Shown: piece after piece, positions 6,556 to 14,624 of the stretch
Layout of the letters: the number at the start of each line of letters is the position of its first letter
Numbering within the stretch: the stretch's first letter is position 1
Assembly: GCA_029936425.1 (NCBI GenBank)
Contig: JAPYSU010000026.1
Span: forward strand, 1 to 23,435
Reading direction: 5' to 3'
DNA from: Litorimonas sp.
GTDB lineage: Bacteria; Pseudomonadota; Alphaproteobacteria; Caulobacterales; Maricaulaceae
Length of the DNA: 23,435 nt
Position numbers and translations under genes: made by a program
Notes under the pieces: generated by a model
Databases searched by the model: none
Told to the model about the DNA's origin: nothing
The model's input: the letters and a program-made list of their open reading frames with translations, nothing else

Positions 6556-7377
6556 TTACTGTTTCAAAAAATCCAGAATATCATCGGTCAGTTGATCTTT
6601 GTGTGTTGCCGTGAGTCCGTGCGGCGCCCCCTCATATTTCTTAAAGACAGAATTTTTAATCATGTCCGCCGCCGCTTGGCCGCTGGTTTCAATCGGAACG
6701 GTCTGATCTGCCGTGCCGTGAATGACTAAGGTTGGGACGTCAAAAGCGTCCATGTCCGGACGAAAGTCTGTTTTACCAAACGCATCGACGCAATCCAGAG
6801 TCGCTTTTGGGGACCCTTGCAAGGCCATCATCATCGACCAGTCGATTATTTCGTCGCTAACGCCGCCGCCTTCTGATCCATTGCCGTAGAAATCTTCAAA
6901 GAAACCCTTTAGAAATTTAGGTCTATCTTCACGCAAACCGTTTTTGATATCGTCGAAAACTTTTTCTTCAACGCCATCCGGATTATCGTCAGTTTTCAGC
7001 ATGAAGGGGGCAATGGAGGAAACGAGACCCGCTTGTTTTACGCGCTCACTCCCATGGCGCGACATGTAACGGGAAACTTCGCCGCCTCCCATAGAGAAAC
7101 CGATAATAGCAGCGTCCTTTAAATCAAGCTGATCCATAACCGAGGCGAGATCATCCGTCATTGTGTTGTAATCATATCCGTTCCATGTCTGGACAGAACG
7201 ACCAAAACCTCTTCGGTCATAGGCAATAACGCGATATCCGTTTTCGGCTAGGCGCACCGCCTGATATTCCCAACTGTCCGAGTTAAGAGGCCATCCATGA
7301 ATTAAAACGACCGGTCGACCCTCGCCCCAATCCTTACAATATAATTTTGTTCCGTTAGCGTCCGTAATATATTTCAT
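6556..7377 (-). CDS. Alpha/beta hydrolase (non-haem haloperoxidase/esterase type)
   Basis: 273 aa, cytoplasmic (no signal peptide). The oxyanion-loop motif HGWPLNSDSW (27-36), the RRGFGRS turn (55-61), the nucleophile elbow GFSMGGGE with Ser95, the acid Asp224 in HGTADQTVP and the general base His253 in APHGL are all present in the usual order. This is the arrangement of cofactor-free haloperoxidases/perhydrolases and arylesterases, which hydrolyse esters and can form peracids; the natural substrate is unknown. Length is normal for the family. The ATG start is well supported by AGGAG about eight bases upstream. It is a single gene divergent from lysK, with its own terminator. Confidence 0.88.
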   Translation of the reverse strand: MKYITDANGTKLYCKDWGEGRPVVLIHGWPLNSDSWEYQAVRLAENGYRVIAYDRRGFGRSVQTWNGYDYNTMTDDLASVMDQLDLKDAAIIGFSMGGGEVSRYMSRHGSERVKQAGLVSSIAPFMLKTDDNPDGVEEKVFDDIKNGLREDRPKFLKGFFEDFYGNGSEGGGVSDEIIDWSMMMALQGSPKATLDCVDAFGKTDFRPDMDAFDVPTLVIHGTADQTVPIETSGQAAADMIKNSVFKKYEGAPHGLTATHKDQLTDDILDFLKQ

Positions 7378-7463
7378 AAAATTCTCCTATAATATGAAGG
7401 ATAACGGAAAGAGACATTAAGATGTTCCCGAGCGCGCTGAGCTGATGGAGACGTTGATGCCTT

Positions 7464-7500
7464 CTTGACCCCTCTTATCAATGCGCCTAACTCCCGCCCA
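7464..7500 (+). promoter_or_regulatory. Putative lysK promoter placing +1 at the start codon
   Basis: TTGACC (7464-7469) and CTAACT (7487-7492, spacing 17) would put the transcription start within a base or two of the ATG at 7500. No Shine-Dalgarno precedes that ATG, which agrees with a leaderless mRNA. The -10 is weak. Confidence 0.4.
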
Positions 7501-9098
7501 TGACCCAAGATATTTACATGACATCCAAGGCCTGGCCGTTTGAGCAGGCGCGCTTGATCCTTAAACGTCTGGATATTGAAAAACGTCGCGGTATTGACCG
7601 CGGGGATAGACCCGTCATTTTTGAAACAGGGTATGGTCCGTCGGGCCTGCCGCATATCGGTACGTTTGGCGAAGTCGTGCGCACCACAATGGTTCGAAAT
7701 GCCTTTATTGCCCTGACCGAAGGCAAGATAGCGACCAAATTAATCTGTGTGTCAGATGACTTGGACGGTATGCGCAAAGTGCCTTCCACTGTTCCAAACC
7801 CGGAAAGTCTGGAACAATATTTGCAAAAACCTCTGACGGATGTGCCGGATCCTTTCGGAACACATGAAAGTTACGGCGCGCATATGAATGCGCGTCTGCG
7901 GGCTTTTCTGGATAGTTTCGGATTTGAGTATGAGTTTTTGTCTGCGACAGACCTCTATCGTACGGGCCGTTATGATGAGTACCTATTGCGGGCGTTGGAA
8001 AAGTTTGATGACATCATGGCGGTCATGCTTCCTACGCTTGGGGAAGAACGCCAAGCCACATACTCTCCTTTTTTGCCAATATCACCGAGTACAGGACGCG
8101 TTCTTTATGTTCCGATGAAGTCTGTTGACGCGAAAGCCGGTACCATCACTTTCGATGATGAAGACGGCAGCGAAGTCACTGTTTCTGTCAAAGGCGGGAA
8201 CGTTAAGCTACAATGGAAACCTGATTTTGGCATGCGCTGGGCGGCCCTCGGCGTGGACTTTGAAATGTTCGGGAAGGACCATCAGGACAACGCGCCAATC
8301 TATTCGCGGATTTGTAAAATTTTGGGCGGGGAAGCACCTGTTCAATATGTTTACGAGTTGTTTCTTGATGAAAAAGGCGAGAAAATTTCTAAGTCAAAGG
8401 GCAATGGGATCTCCGTCGAAGACTGGCTTGCATATGCGCCGCAGGAAAGCCTGTCCCTTTTCAATTTTGCCAAACCCAGAGCCGCGAAAAAACTCTATTT
8501 CGATGTTATTCCCAAAACAGTGGACGAGTATTTTCAGCACTTGGCCGGCTTTCATAAACAGGACGCGAAAGCGCAGGCAAACAACCCCGTCTGGCATATT
8601 CACAATGGCAATCCGCCTGCAAAGGTCCCTCCTGTCACCTTTGCGCTGCTCCTCAATCTGGTAAGCGCGGCCAATGCGTCTGACCGTGATATCCTTTGGG
8701 GCTTTATCGAAAGGTATCAGCCGGATGCAAATCCGAAAGACAACCCGGCTCTGGATCAACTAACGGACTTTGCGATCCGTTATTATCAGGATTTTGTAAA
8801 ACCGAATAAAGAGTATCGCGAACCGACGGATCAGGAGCGTTCGGCCCTTGCAGACTTAGCGGGTCGATTGCGCGAGGTGGACGAAAGTGAAAAGACAGAA
8901 GGCGAGGCGCTGCAAACTCTCATTTTCACGGTTGGCAAAGAGCATAATTTCGAAAATTTACGCGATTGGTTCAAAGCCATTTATGAGGTCTGTTTAGGCC
9001 AAAGCCAAGGACCGCGTTTCGGATCATTCGTGGCAATTTACGGCCCGGACGAAACGGCAGATCTCATTGAAAACGCTTTGGCCGGTAAACGCGCCTAA
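7500..9098 (+). CDS. lysK: Class I lysyl-tRNA synthetase
   Basis: 532 aa. It charges tRNA-Lys with lysine in the cytoplasm. It has the Rossmann-fold class I signatures: HIGTFGE (HIGH-like) at residues 52-58, after FETGYGPSGLP, and KISKSKGN (KMSKS loop) at 295-302. The C-terminal part is helical, matching the anticodon-binding cage. Class I LysRS is the archaeal-type enzyme also fixed in most alphaproteobacteria, where it replaces the class II LysS. The start at 7500 has no Shine-Dalgarno; an ATG at 7518 is an alternative. It stands alone, divergent from the hydrolase and convergent with the next gene, 26 bases between stops. Confidence 0.95.
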   Translation: MTQDIYMTSKAWPFEQARLILKRLDIEKRRGIDRGDRPVIFETGYGPSGLPHIGTFGEVVRTTMVRNAFIALTEGKIATKLICVSDDLDGMRKVPSTVPNPESLEQYLQKPLTDVPDPFGTHESYGAHMNARLRAFLDSFGFEYEFLSATDLYRTGRYDEYLLRALEKFDDIMAVMLPTLGEERQATYSPFLPISPSTGRVLYVPMKSVDAKAGTITFDDEDGSEVTVSVKGGNVKLQWKPDFGMRWAALGVDFEMFGKDHQDNAPIYSRICKILGGEAPVQYVYELFLDEKGEKISKSKGNGISVEDWLAYAPQESLSLFNFAKPRAAKKLYFDVIPKTVDEYFQHLAGFHKQDAKAQANNPVWHIHNGNPPAKVPPVTFALLLNLVSAANASDRDILWGFIERYQPDANPKDNPALDQLTDFAIRYYQDFVKPNKEYREPTDQERSALADLAGRLREVDESEKTEGEALQTLIFTVGKEHNFENLRDWFKAIYEVCLGQSQGPRFGSFVAIYGPDETADLIENALAGKRA

Positions 9099-9124
9099 AG
9101 CGTGTATCCTGATATCTAAGAAAT

Positions 9125-9961
9125 TTAGTTTGAGGACTTATTTAAAACGGGGCGTTTCGCGTAGACTTGTCCAGTTAAATCGCTGATTTGAGACGCTAGT
9201 TTAATCTGGCTAATTGTTACTTCCGTTTTCATAAGCGTGCTTTGCCCATTATTTAGCACAACAGGCACACTTATTTTTAAAATAGAGGAATCTGGAGCGG
9301 TTTTAAGAAAGTCATAGACCGTGCTGGCGGACTGGGGCGCGGGCACAAACCCTCCGGAGCGGGCAAAGAGGAACCGAATAATTTTACCATTCGGCAATTG
9401 CATCTCGGCAGGCCGAGTCGACAGCGCATGATCAATCTTAAAAGCTCGACGAATTTCGGAGCGCGGGGCATTGAGCGTAAATTCAATTCGGCCGGGTTGG
9501 CTTTGTGTGTAATGCGTTCTGATTTTCAACATACTCATCGGATCCGGAAATGCATCACAATGATACTCGCCCGGCGTAGCGCCGCACTGCGCCACAAAAT
9601 GCGTGCTTTCACGCTTGTCGGGATCAATAGGCAAGGTGTCAGGGTAAGCCCTGGCCGTTATATTTTTAAAGCCGTGGGTTAGGGTAATAGGGGCAGATTC
9701 AGCAAAAACGCGTTCTACCACATACCTTAAAACGTCTTTGTTTTCTGTTCTCTCCGTAACGCAGACAACCTCGGCTGTATTCGGGGATTTTCCAAAATAA
9801 AGCAAAAACCCGTCATTCTTCCGGATGCCATTATCTTTCGCACTTGCCCCGTTCAGATAATAAAAGCTGTCGCAATTTGGCGTCTTAGCTGTAGCCATTT
9901 GAGGCGTTAAAGCTCCGAACAAGAACAGAATAAAACAAGTTATCAGAGAATATACGCGCAT
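9125..9961 (-). CDS. Unrecognised secreted protein
   Basis: 278 aa. A signal peptide is clear (MRVYSLITCFILFLFGALTP...ATA, cleavage after about residue 25). The mature part has no family motif I recognise. It has four cysteines (CDSFYYLNG, VVCVTE, AQCG, YHCDAF) that could form two periplasmic disulfides. Predicted strands recur, including an ISVPVVLNNG segment near the C-terminus. The gene diverges from the TPR-like gene, with short flanking sequence, so the two may share a control region. The start at 9961 has no good ribosome-binding site but gives the full signal peptide. Confidence 0.7.
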   Translation of the reverse strand: MRVYSLITCFILFLFGALTPQMATAKTPNCDSFYYLNGASAKDNGIRKNDGFLLYFGKSPNTAEVVCVTERTENKDVLRYVVERVFAESAPITLTHGFKNITARAYPDTLPIDPDKRESTHFVAQCGATPGEYHCDAFPDPMSMLKIRTHYTQSQPGRIEFTLNAPRSEIRRAFKIDHALSTRPAEMQLPNGKIIRFLFARSGGFVPAPQSASTVYDFLKTAPDSSILKISVPVVLNNGQSTLMKTEVTISQIKLASQISDLTGQVYAKRPVLNKSSN

Positions 9962-10055
9962 AACCAGAGATTACGCAGGATTATTGACTCTACAAGTAAG
10001 AATGTCTCTAACTTCTCATGCAGCCGCTAAATCAATTGGGACTTCGGACTGTAAG

Positions 10056-10892
10056 ATGATAAAATGGCCTATGATTTGGATGCGCCTCGTCATTACCTTG
10101 TTTGTTACCGTCTTGATGGGAGTAATGAGCTGCTCGGCTTATGCCCAGCCCTATTCTGAAACTCAAAAACTTATTCAATCCGGAAGTTATTCTGCGGCGG
10201 TCAAAAGCGGTCAGGCTTTGAATACGGCAGATTCTCTGTCACTCGCCTCCGAAGCTTTGGCGAGAGAAGTTATGTTAGGTGAGGCGGAAAATCCGAAAGC
10301 AAGAGCTCTAATGGCCCGCAATCTTGCTGAAAAAGCATTGGATATGGAGCCAAATCATCAGAACGCCCGCCTTCAGTTTGTTGTAACCGATGGATTTGTG
10401 GCGCGTTATACAGGAGATGTGACGGCCTGGTTTAAAAAGCTACCTCAAAAAAGTCTGGAGCTAATTCAGTCATACCGAAATGATTTTCCTGATGATCCAA
10501 AGGGGGACGCCTTGATGGGGGCCTGGCACCTTGAAATTATTCGGAAAGCCGGAGAAGAAAGCGCCGAGAGATGGTTTGGGGCCCGTGCCGACTATGGGAA
10601 AGCATTTTTTGAAAAATCTCTTCAGCAAGACCCAAGGGACCCGATCGTGAATATAAATTACGCTTTTGCCTTGATAGCTTTAGTGGAAGAAGAAAGTGAT
10701 GGAGAAAACAGGGGGAAGGCTCAGAATATGAGAAGGGCCCATACGCTCATTGAAACCGCTCTGGAGGCGCCGCCTTCCGATGACTTGACCGAAAAGATGC
10801 AAATTAAAGCTGCTAAAGCTCTAAGCCTTTATGAGAATGCCGGAGACTTAAAGGCATTTGTTGACGCGTTCTTTGAAGGCAAAGAGCTGTGA
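10056..10892 (+). CDS. Secreted TPR-like helical protein
   Basis: 278 aa from the ATG at 10056; the frame is open back to TTG at 9984, and ATG codons at 10071 and 10080 are also possible, since no start has a strong ribosome-binding site. The N-terminus MIKWPMIWMRLVITLFVTVLM...YAQ is a signal peptide, with cleavage after AYAQ. The rest is helical with alternating A/L/Y spacing typical of TPR-like repeats (LAEKALDMEPNHQNARLQF; AFFEKSLQQDPRDPIVNINYAFAL). It is probably periplasmic and a protein-interaction module. No catalytic motif is seen. The stop is seven bases from the stop of the convergent repressor gene. Confidence 0.7.
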   Translation: MIKWPMIWMRLVITLFVTVLMGVMSCSAYAQPYSETQKLIQSGSYSAAVKSGQALNTADSLSLASEALAREVMLGEAENPKARALMARNLAEKALDMEPNHQNARLQFVVTDGFVARYTGDVTAWFKKLPQKSLELIQSYRNDFPDDPKGDALMGAWHLEIIRKAGEESAERWFGARADYGKAFFEKSLQQDPRDPIVNINYAFALIALVEEESDGENRGKAQNMRRAHTLIETALEAPPSDDLTEKMQIKAAKALSLYENAGDLKAFVDAFFEGKEL

Positions 10893-10899
10893 AGGGAAT

Positions 10900-11526
10900 T
10901 TATTGAGAGACCCAGACAATTCGGGCAATCCACTGCACGTCTTTTCGGTTGAAACTTCTGTCCTCGTAATCGGGATTGAGGGAAATCAGATCTATTCGGC
11001 TTTCCGTCATGGCGCGGAGCTCTTTCGCCATAATTTCACCTTCAATTGTTTTTACAACAACGCGGTCGCCGCGCCGAACGCTTTCAGTGGGAGCAACCAA
11101 AACCTTGTCGCCGGCGCGTAGAACAGGAGACATCGAGTCTCCGGCAATTTGCAGACAATATACATTTTCGTCCCTGACCCCGGGGACGCGAACATCTTCC
11201 CAACCACCTCCCACTGGGAAGCCAGCATCATCAAAGAAGCCTTGGCTGCCCGCCTGGGCCAATCCAATCACAGGAATGGACGGACCATGAGCGCCGGCCT
11301 GATCCGCAAAACGCGCGAAATCTTCAAAGCTCATCCCGACTGTGCCAAGGACTTTGGAAAGGCTTTCTGTTGACGGCCAGCGATTCTTACCAGAGGCGGA
11401 TTGGCGTTTGGACTTGTTGAAAGTTGTTGGGTCGAGTCCGGCTTGCCTTGCCAGCCCGGACGGGCTTGTCGACAGAGACTGAGAGAGTCGATCCAGTGCA
11501 TTCCAGATATCAGTGTGAGAAAACAT
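10900..11526 (-). CDS. S24 (LexA/CI-like) autocleaving transcriptional regulator
   Basis: 208 aa. The N-terminal helix-turn-helix (GLARQAGLDPTTFNKSKR, 24-41) is XRE-like rather than LexA-like. The C-terminal half is an S24 peptidase domain with nucleophile Ser131 in AGDSMSP and the general base most likely Lys168 in GEIMAKEL. A92-G93 in GLAQAGSQG is a plausible self-cleavage site. Such proteins repress genes until cleavage is triggered, often by RecA filaments. No phage genes lie nearby, so it is a stand-alone chromosomal regulator of a kind common in alphaproteobacteria. An inverted repeat just upstream suggests it represses itself. Confidence 0.88.
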   Translation of the reverse strand: MFSHTDIWNALDRLSQSLSTSPSGLARQAGLDPTTFNKSKRQSASGKNRWPSTESLSKVLGTVGMSFEDFARFADQAGAHGPSIPVIGLAQAGSQGFFDDAGFPVGGGWEDVRVPGVRDENVYCLQIAGDSMSPVLRAGDKVLVAPTESVRRGDRVVVKTIEGEIMAKELRAMTESRIDLISLNPDYEDRSFNRKDVQWIARIVWVSQ

Positions 11527-11533
11527 GAGCTCT

Positions 11534-11555
11534 ATTTAGGAAAAAAAGCCTAAAT
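11534..11555. promoter_or_regulatory. Inverted repeat at the S24 regulator promoter, putative operator
   Basis: ATTTAGG (11534-11540) and CCTAAAT (11549-11555) are perfect inverted arms separated by an A/T-rich 8-base spacer, eight bases before the start codon of the S24 gene. Position and symmetry fit an autoregulatory operator bound by a dimeric CI-like repressor. Confidence 0.55.
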
Positions 11556-11604
11556 GGTCAAATGGAAACAGGCTCCTCCCGGCTGGGGAAAGGGCGTGGG
11601 ATAG

Positions 11605-11639
11605 AAAAAACCCCGACGCTGTTTTGAAACAGGCCGGGG
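11605..11639 (-). terminator. Terminator of the ammonium transporter gene
   Basis: CCCCG (11611-11615) pairs with CGGGG (11635-11639), and an inner CTGTTT/AAACAG stem closes the loop. On the minus strand the hairpin is followed by TTTTTT (11610-11605). It lies about 90 bases after the transporter stop. Confidence 0.75.
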
Positions 11640-11728
11640 AAGGTATTCGCACCGCTCATATAAAGCAAAGCGCGAGGGGAAAGTCAGTTTAGTGAAGCGC
11701 GGGATGAACACCGCGCCTCACGGAGGTC

Positions 11729-13042
11729 TTAGGTAGCTACAAACTCAGGGTAGCTTGGAACACCGATCTCGGCTTGATCCAGCCCGATATACTCATCTTC
11801 TTCGCTGACCCGCAGTCCGATGGTCAGTTTCAGAGCAAACCAGACGATGGTTGAAGCGATACAGACAAAGACGGCCGTGGCAAGAACACCGATAAGCTGC
11901 GGCATGAAGGTTACATCAGGGTTAGTGAAAGCCACCGCGAGCGTGCCGAAGATACCCGCCACCAAGTGAACTGGAACAGCGCCGACAACATCGTCAATCT
12001 TCAGCTTATCTAGAAGCGGCACAGTGAGACAAGCCAGTAAAGACCCGATACCACCAACCAGCAGAGCAACCGGAACGCTTGGAGTAAGCGGCTCGGCTGT
12101 AATCGCGACCAAGCCAGCCAGAGCCCCGTTCAAAGCCATTGTCAGGTCGATTTTACCGTACCGAATTTGAGTATAGAGAACGGCAATAACAACTCCAGCG
12201 ACAGCCGCCATATTTGTGTTCACAAAGATTTTCGCAACAGAATCGGCGTCAGCAATGGTGCCGAGTGCGAGTTGTGAGGCGCCGTTAAATCCGAACCAGC
12301 CAAGCCACAGAATGAATACACCCAATGTAGCGAGAGGCATGGAAGAGCCCGGGATTGCATTCACTTTTCCATCGACATATTTGCCTTTACGAGCCCCGAG
12401 TATAATCGCGCCCATCAGAGCGGCCCAGCCGCCGGTGGAGTGAACGAGTGTTGAGCCAGCAAAGTCAGAGAAGCCCATGCGGTCAAGGAAGCCAGTACCC
12501 CACTCCCAAGATCCGACTACCGGGTAAATAAAGCCAGTCAAAGCGACGACAAAGATGATGAAGGGCCAGAATTTGATACGCTCGGCAACGGTACCTGACA
12601 CGATAGAGGCGGTTGTTGCGCAGAATACCATTTGGAAAAACCAATCGGAATAATCGGAGTAGCCTGTCTCCGCGCTTGGTCCGCCAAAGCTCATAATGCC
12701 AGGCATACCAAATAGACCAGCGCCGTCGCCGGACACGTTATACATCAGTTGATAACCAACAACCCAGAACATGAGGCCAGCCACAGAATAGAGGCTAATA
12801 TTTTTTAAACACTGCATGGAGACATTTTTGGTGCGGACAAAGCCCGCCTCCAGCATGGCAAAACCTGCGGCCATCCACATGACGAGGAAGCCGCCGATTA
12901 AGAAGAGGAGTGTATTAAAGACAAAGGCGTCATTTGCCGCCAGGCTTTCGAGTGTCGGGGCGTCTTGCGCCGCCGCTATTGCAGGCAAAGCACTGAGTAA
13001 AGTAGCTCCCCCCAAAATTTTCGCAAAATTGCGTATAGACAT
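11729..13042 (-). CDS. amtB: Ammonium transporter (Amt family, marine-type)
   Basis: 437 aa. The start at 13042 was chosen because GGAAGGGAA lies at the right distance and the protein then opens with a signal peptide (MSIRNFAKILGG...AIAAAQ). A longer reading to 13099 adds a basic, non-signal extension. About 11 membrane helices follow. The conserved pore histidines are in STLVHSTGGWAAL and VPVHLVAGIFG, and the recruiting aspartate in MGFSDFAGS. The opening LIGGFLVMWMAAGFAMLEAG resembles the marine Amt subtype. It imports ammonium across the inner membrane and is normally gated by a PII protein (GlnK), but no glnK gene is adjacent. Confidence 0.93.
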   Translation of the reverse strand: MSIRNFAKILGGATLLSALPAIAAAQDAPTLESLAANDAFVFNTLLFLIGGFLVMWMAAGFAMLEAGFVRTKNVSMQCLKNISLYSVAGLMFWVVGYQLMYNVSGDGAGLFGMPGIMSFGGPSAETGYSDYSDWFFQMVFCATTASIVSGTVAERIKFWPFIIFVVALTGFIYPVVGSWEWGTGFLDRMGFSDFAGSTLVHSTGGWAALMGAIILGARKGKYVDGKVNAIPGSSMPLATLGVFILWLGWFGFNGASQLALGTIADADSVAKIFVNTNMAAVAGVVIAVLYTQIRYGKIDLTMALNGALAGLVAITAEPLTPSVPVALLVGGIGSLLACLTVPLLDKLKIDDVVGAVPVHLVAGIFGTLAVAFTNPDVTFMPQLIGVLATAVFVCIASTIVWFALKLTIGLRVSEEDEYIGLDQAEIGVPSYPEFVAT

Positions 13043-13199
13043 AACGGATTCCCTTCCAGTTTTCTTGTGCCTCCTCTTTGACGGTGATTTTGTGTGCATG
13101 AAATGGATTCACGTGTCGGATTTGGGGACTCACGGGACAGAGTCATATTCTGTGCGCTGTTAATTCGTTTATGCCCTGTTCTTGTGCAGCGAGGTTGTT

Positions 13200-13212
13200 T
13201 ATAATCTAAATA
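13200..13212 (+). promoter_or_regulatory. -10 element of the DUF952-pyrD operon
   Basis: A perfect TATAAT (13200-13205) ends six bases before the ATG at 13212, so transcription would begin at the start codon. No ribosome-binding site is present, which points to a leaderless message. The -35 is poor (TGTTCT at spacing 17). Confidence 0.5.
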
Positions 13213-13559
13213 TGTCAGAAATTAAGATTGCCTATAAGATATTGACCCAGGCCGAGTGGGGTGAGTTTATCCAAGAGATGGAGTTCGAAGGGACGGAATT
13301 GGATTTTGAAGACGGATTTATTCACATGTCTGCAGAGGATCAGGTTCAAGAAACGCTGCATACCCATTTCACCGGGGGCGGAACGCTCGTCATTGTCAAA
13401 CTCTCTCTCGAGAGACCTGAATTGGATATTAAATGGGAAGAGTCACGGAACGGCGAGAAATTTCCTCATGCCTATTCCAAGCTGACAATGGACGACGTTC
13501 TCTCTTATCGAAAACTCCTGCCCGACCGAAATGGACGATATGTTTTCGAGGTTAATTAA
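13212..13559 (+). CDS. DUF952 family protein
   Basis: 115 aa from the ATG at 13212; an upstream TTG in frame lies inside the promoter and was rejected. The protein begins MSEIKIAYKILTQAEW, has DGFIHMSAEDQVQETLHTHF (IHMS is the family hallmark) and ends GRYVFEVN, covering the whole DUF952 domain. Function is unknown. It is cytoplasmic, with no membrane segment. Its stop overlaps the pyrD start (TAATG), so the two are translationally coupled. The pairing of DUF952 with pyrD recurs in alphaproteobacteria (family knowledge), but no pyrimidine role is established. Confidence 0.85.
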   Translation: MSEIKIAYKILTQAEWGEFIQEMEFEGTELDFEDGFIHMSAEDQVQETLHTHFTGGGTLVIVKLSLERPELDIKWEESRNGEKFPHAYSKLTMDDVLSYRKLLPDRNGRYVFEVN

Positions 13560-14617
13560 TGAGTATCTTTTATAAAGTTGGAACGTCTGTTTTACGCAGG
13601 CTTCCGGCAGAGCGAGCTCACACGACGACCATTAAGGCTTTACGTGCGGGTCTTGGACCAAAGGCAAATGCTAAGGCCTTCCCGGAACTTGCCGTTAAGG
13701 TAGGGGGCCTTTCCCTTCCTAATCCCTTAGGACTAGCTGCCGGGTTCGACAAAGATTGTGACGTGCCGGACGCAATGCTTGATGCCGGATTCGGATTTGT
13801 CGAATGCGGAACCGTAACTCCGAGGCTACAGGCCGGAAATCCTAAGCCCCGTCTGTTTCGCCTGACGGAAGATGAAGCCGTTATCAATCGTATGGGGTTC
13901 AACAACAAAGGCCTCGACCATTTCTCAGCTCGTTTGCGGGATCGGCGCGAAAAAGGCGGCCTCATCGGTGCAAACCTTGGCGCGAATAAAGATAGTGACG
14001 ACCGCATTGCCGATTACGTCACAGGCCTAGCCCGTCTCTGGGGGATGTGCGATTATTTCACGATTAATATCAGCTCGCCCAACACGCCTGGCCTTCGCAA
14101 TCTTCAGGGCAGTACGGAAATGGACGAACTTCTGGGCCGTTTGTCTGAAACTCGGGCGAAGCTGTCGGGGGATTCGCCGAGCTATCCCATGTTTTTGAAA
14201 GTTGCCCCTGATCTGGATTTTTCTGATGTGGAACGAGTCGTTGAACAAGCCCGAACTTATGGCCTGAATGCGATTATCGTCAGCAATACGACAATTGAAC
14301 GTCCGGACAGTTTGACCAGCCCCCATCGCGGAGAGGGCGGTGGTCTGTCAGGGCAACCGCTTTTCGAAAAGTCCACGGCGCTGTTGCAGGAATTTTCTGA
14401 CGCGGCAGAGGGGCGGATTGATTTAATCGGCGTCGGAGGTATTGGGGGCGGGGCGCAGGCTTATGCCAAGATCAAGGCCGGGGCCAAAGCCGTGCAGTTA
14501 TACTCCGCGCTCGTCTATAACGGCCCTCAACTCGTGCAGGAAATTTGCGCTGATTTATCAGCTCGATTGAAGGCGGACGGATTTTCGACCATAGCCGAGG
14601 CAGTCGGCACTGCGTAA
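13559..14617 (+). CDS. pyrD: Dihydroorotate dehydrogenase, quinone-dependent (class 2)
   Basis: 352 aa. It oxidises dihydroorotate to orotate in pyrimidine synthesis, passing electrons through FMN to quinone at the inner membrane. The N-terminal helical segment (residues 1-40) for membrane/quinone contact marks class 2. FMN-barrel motifs are AAGFDKDC (60-67), NRMGFNN (110-116) and INISSPNTPGLR (169-180), whose serine is the class 2 catalytic base. VSNTTIERP and GVGGIGGG contact the flavin phosphate. Length is normal. The start overlaps the DUF952 stop by one base. It converges with the MATE gene, seven bases apart, with no terminator seen. Confidence 0.95.
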   Translation: MSIFYKVGTSVLRRLPAERAHTTTIKALRAGLGPKANAKAFPELAVKVGGLSLPNPLGLAAGFDKDCDVPDAMLDAGFGFVECGTVTPRLQAGNPKPRLFRLTEDEAVINRMGFNNKGLDHFSARLRDRREKGGLIGANLGANKDSDDRIADYVTGLARLWGMCDYFTINISSPNTPGLRNLQGSTEMDELLGRLSETRAKLSGDSPSYPMFLKVAPDLDFSDVERVVEQARTYGLNAIIVSNTTIERPDSLTSPHRGEGGGLSGQPLFEKSTALLQEFSDAAEGRIDLIGVGGIGGGAQAYAKIKAGAKAVQLYSALVYNGPQLVQEICADLSARLKADGFSTIAEAVGTA

Positions 14618-14624
14618 AACGACT

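Noticed and set aside
10900..11526. Prophage remnant suggested by the CI-like repressor
   Set aside because: No integrase, phage structural gene or attachment repeat lies around it; flanking genes are chromosomal.
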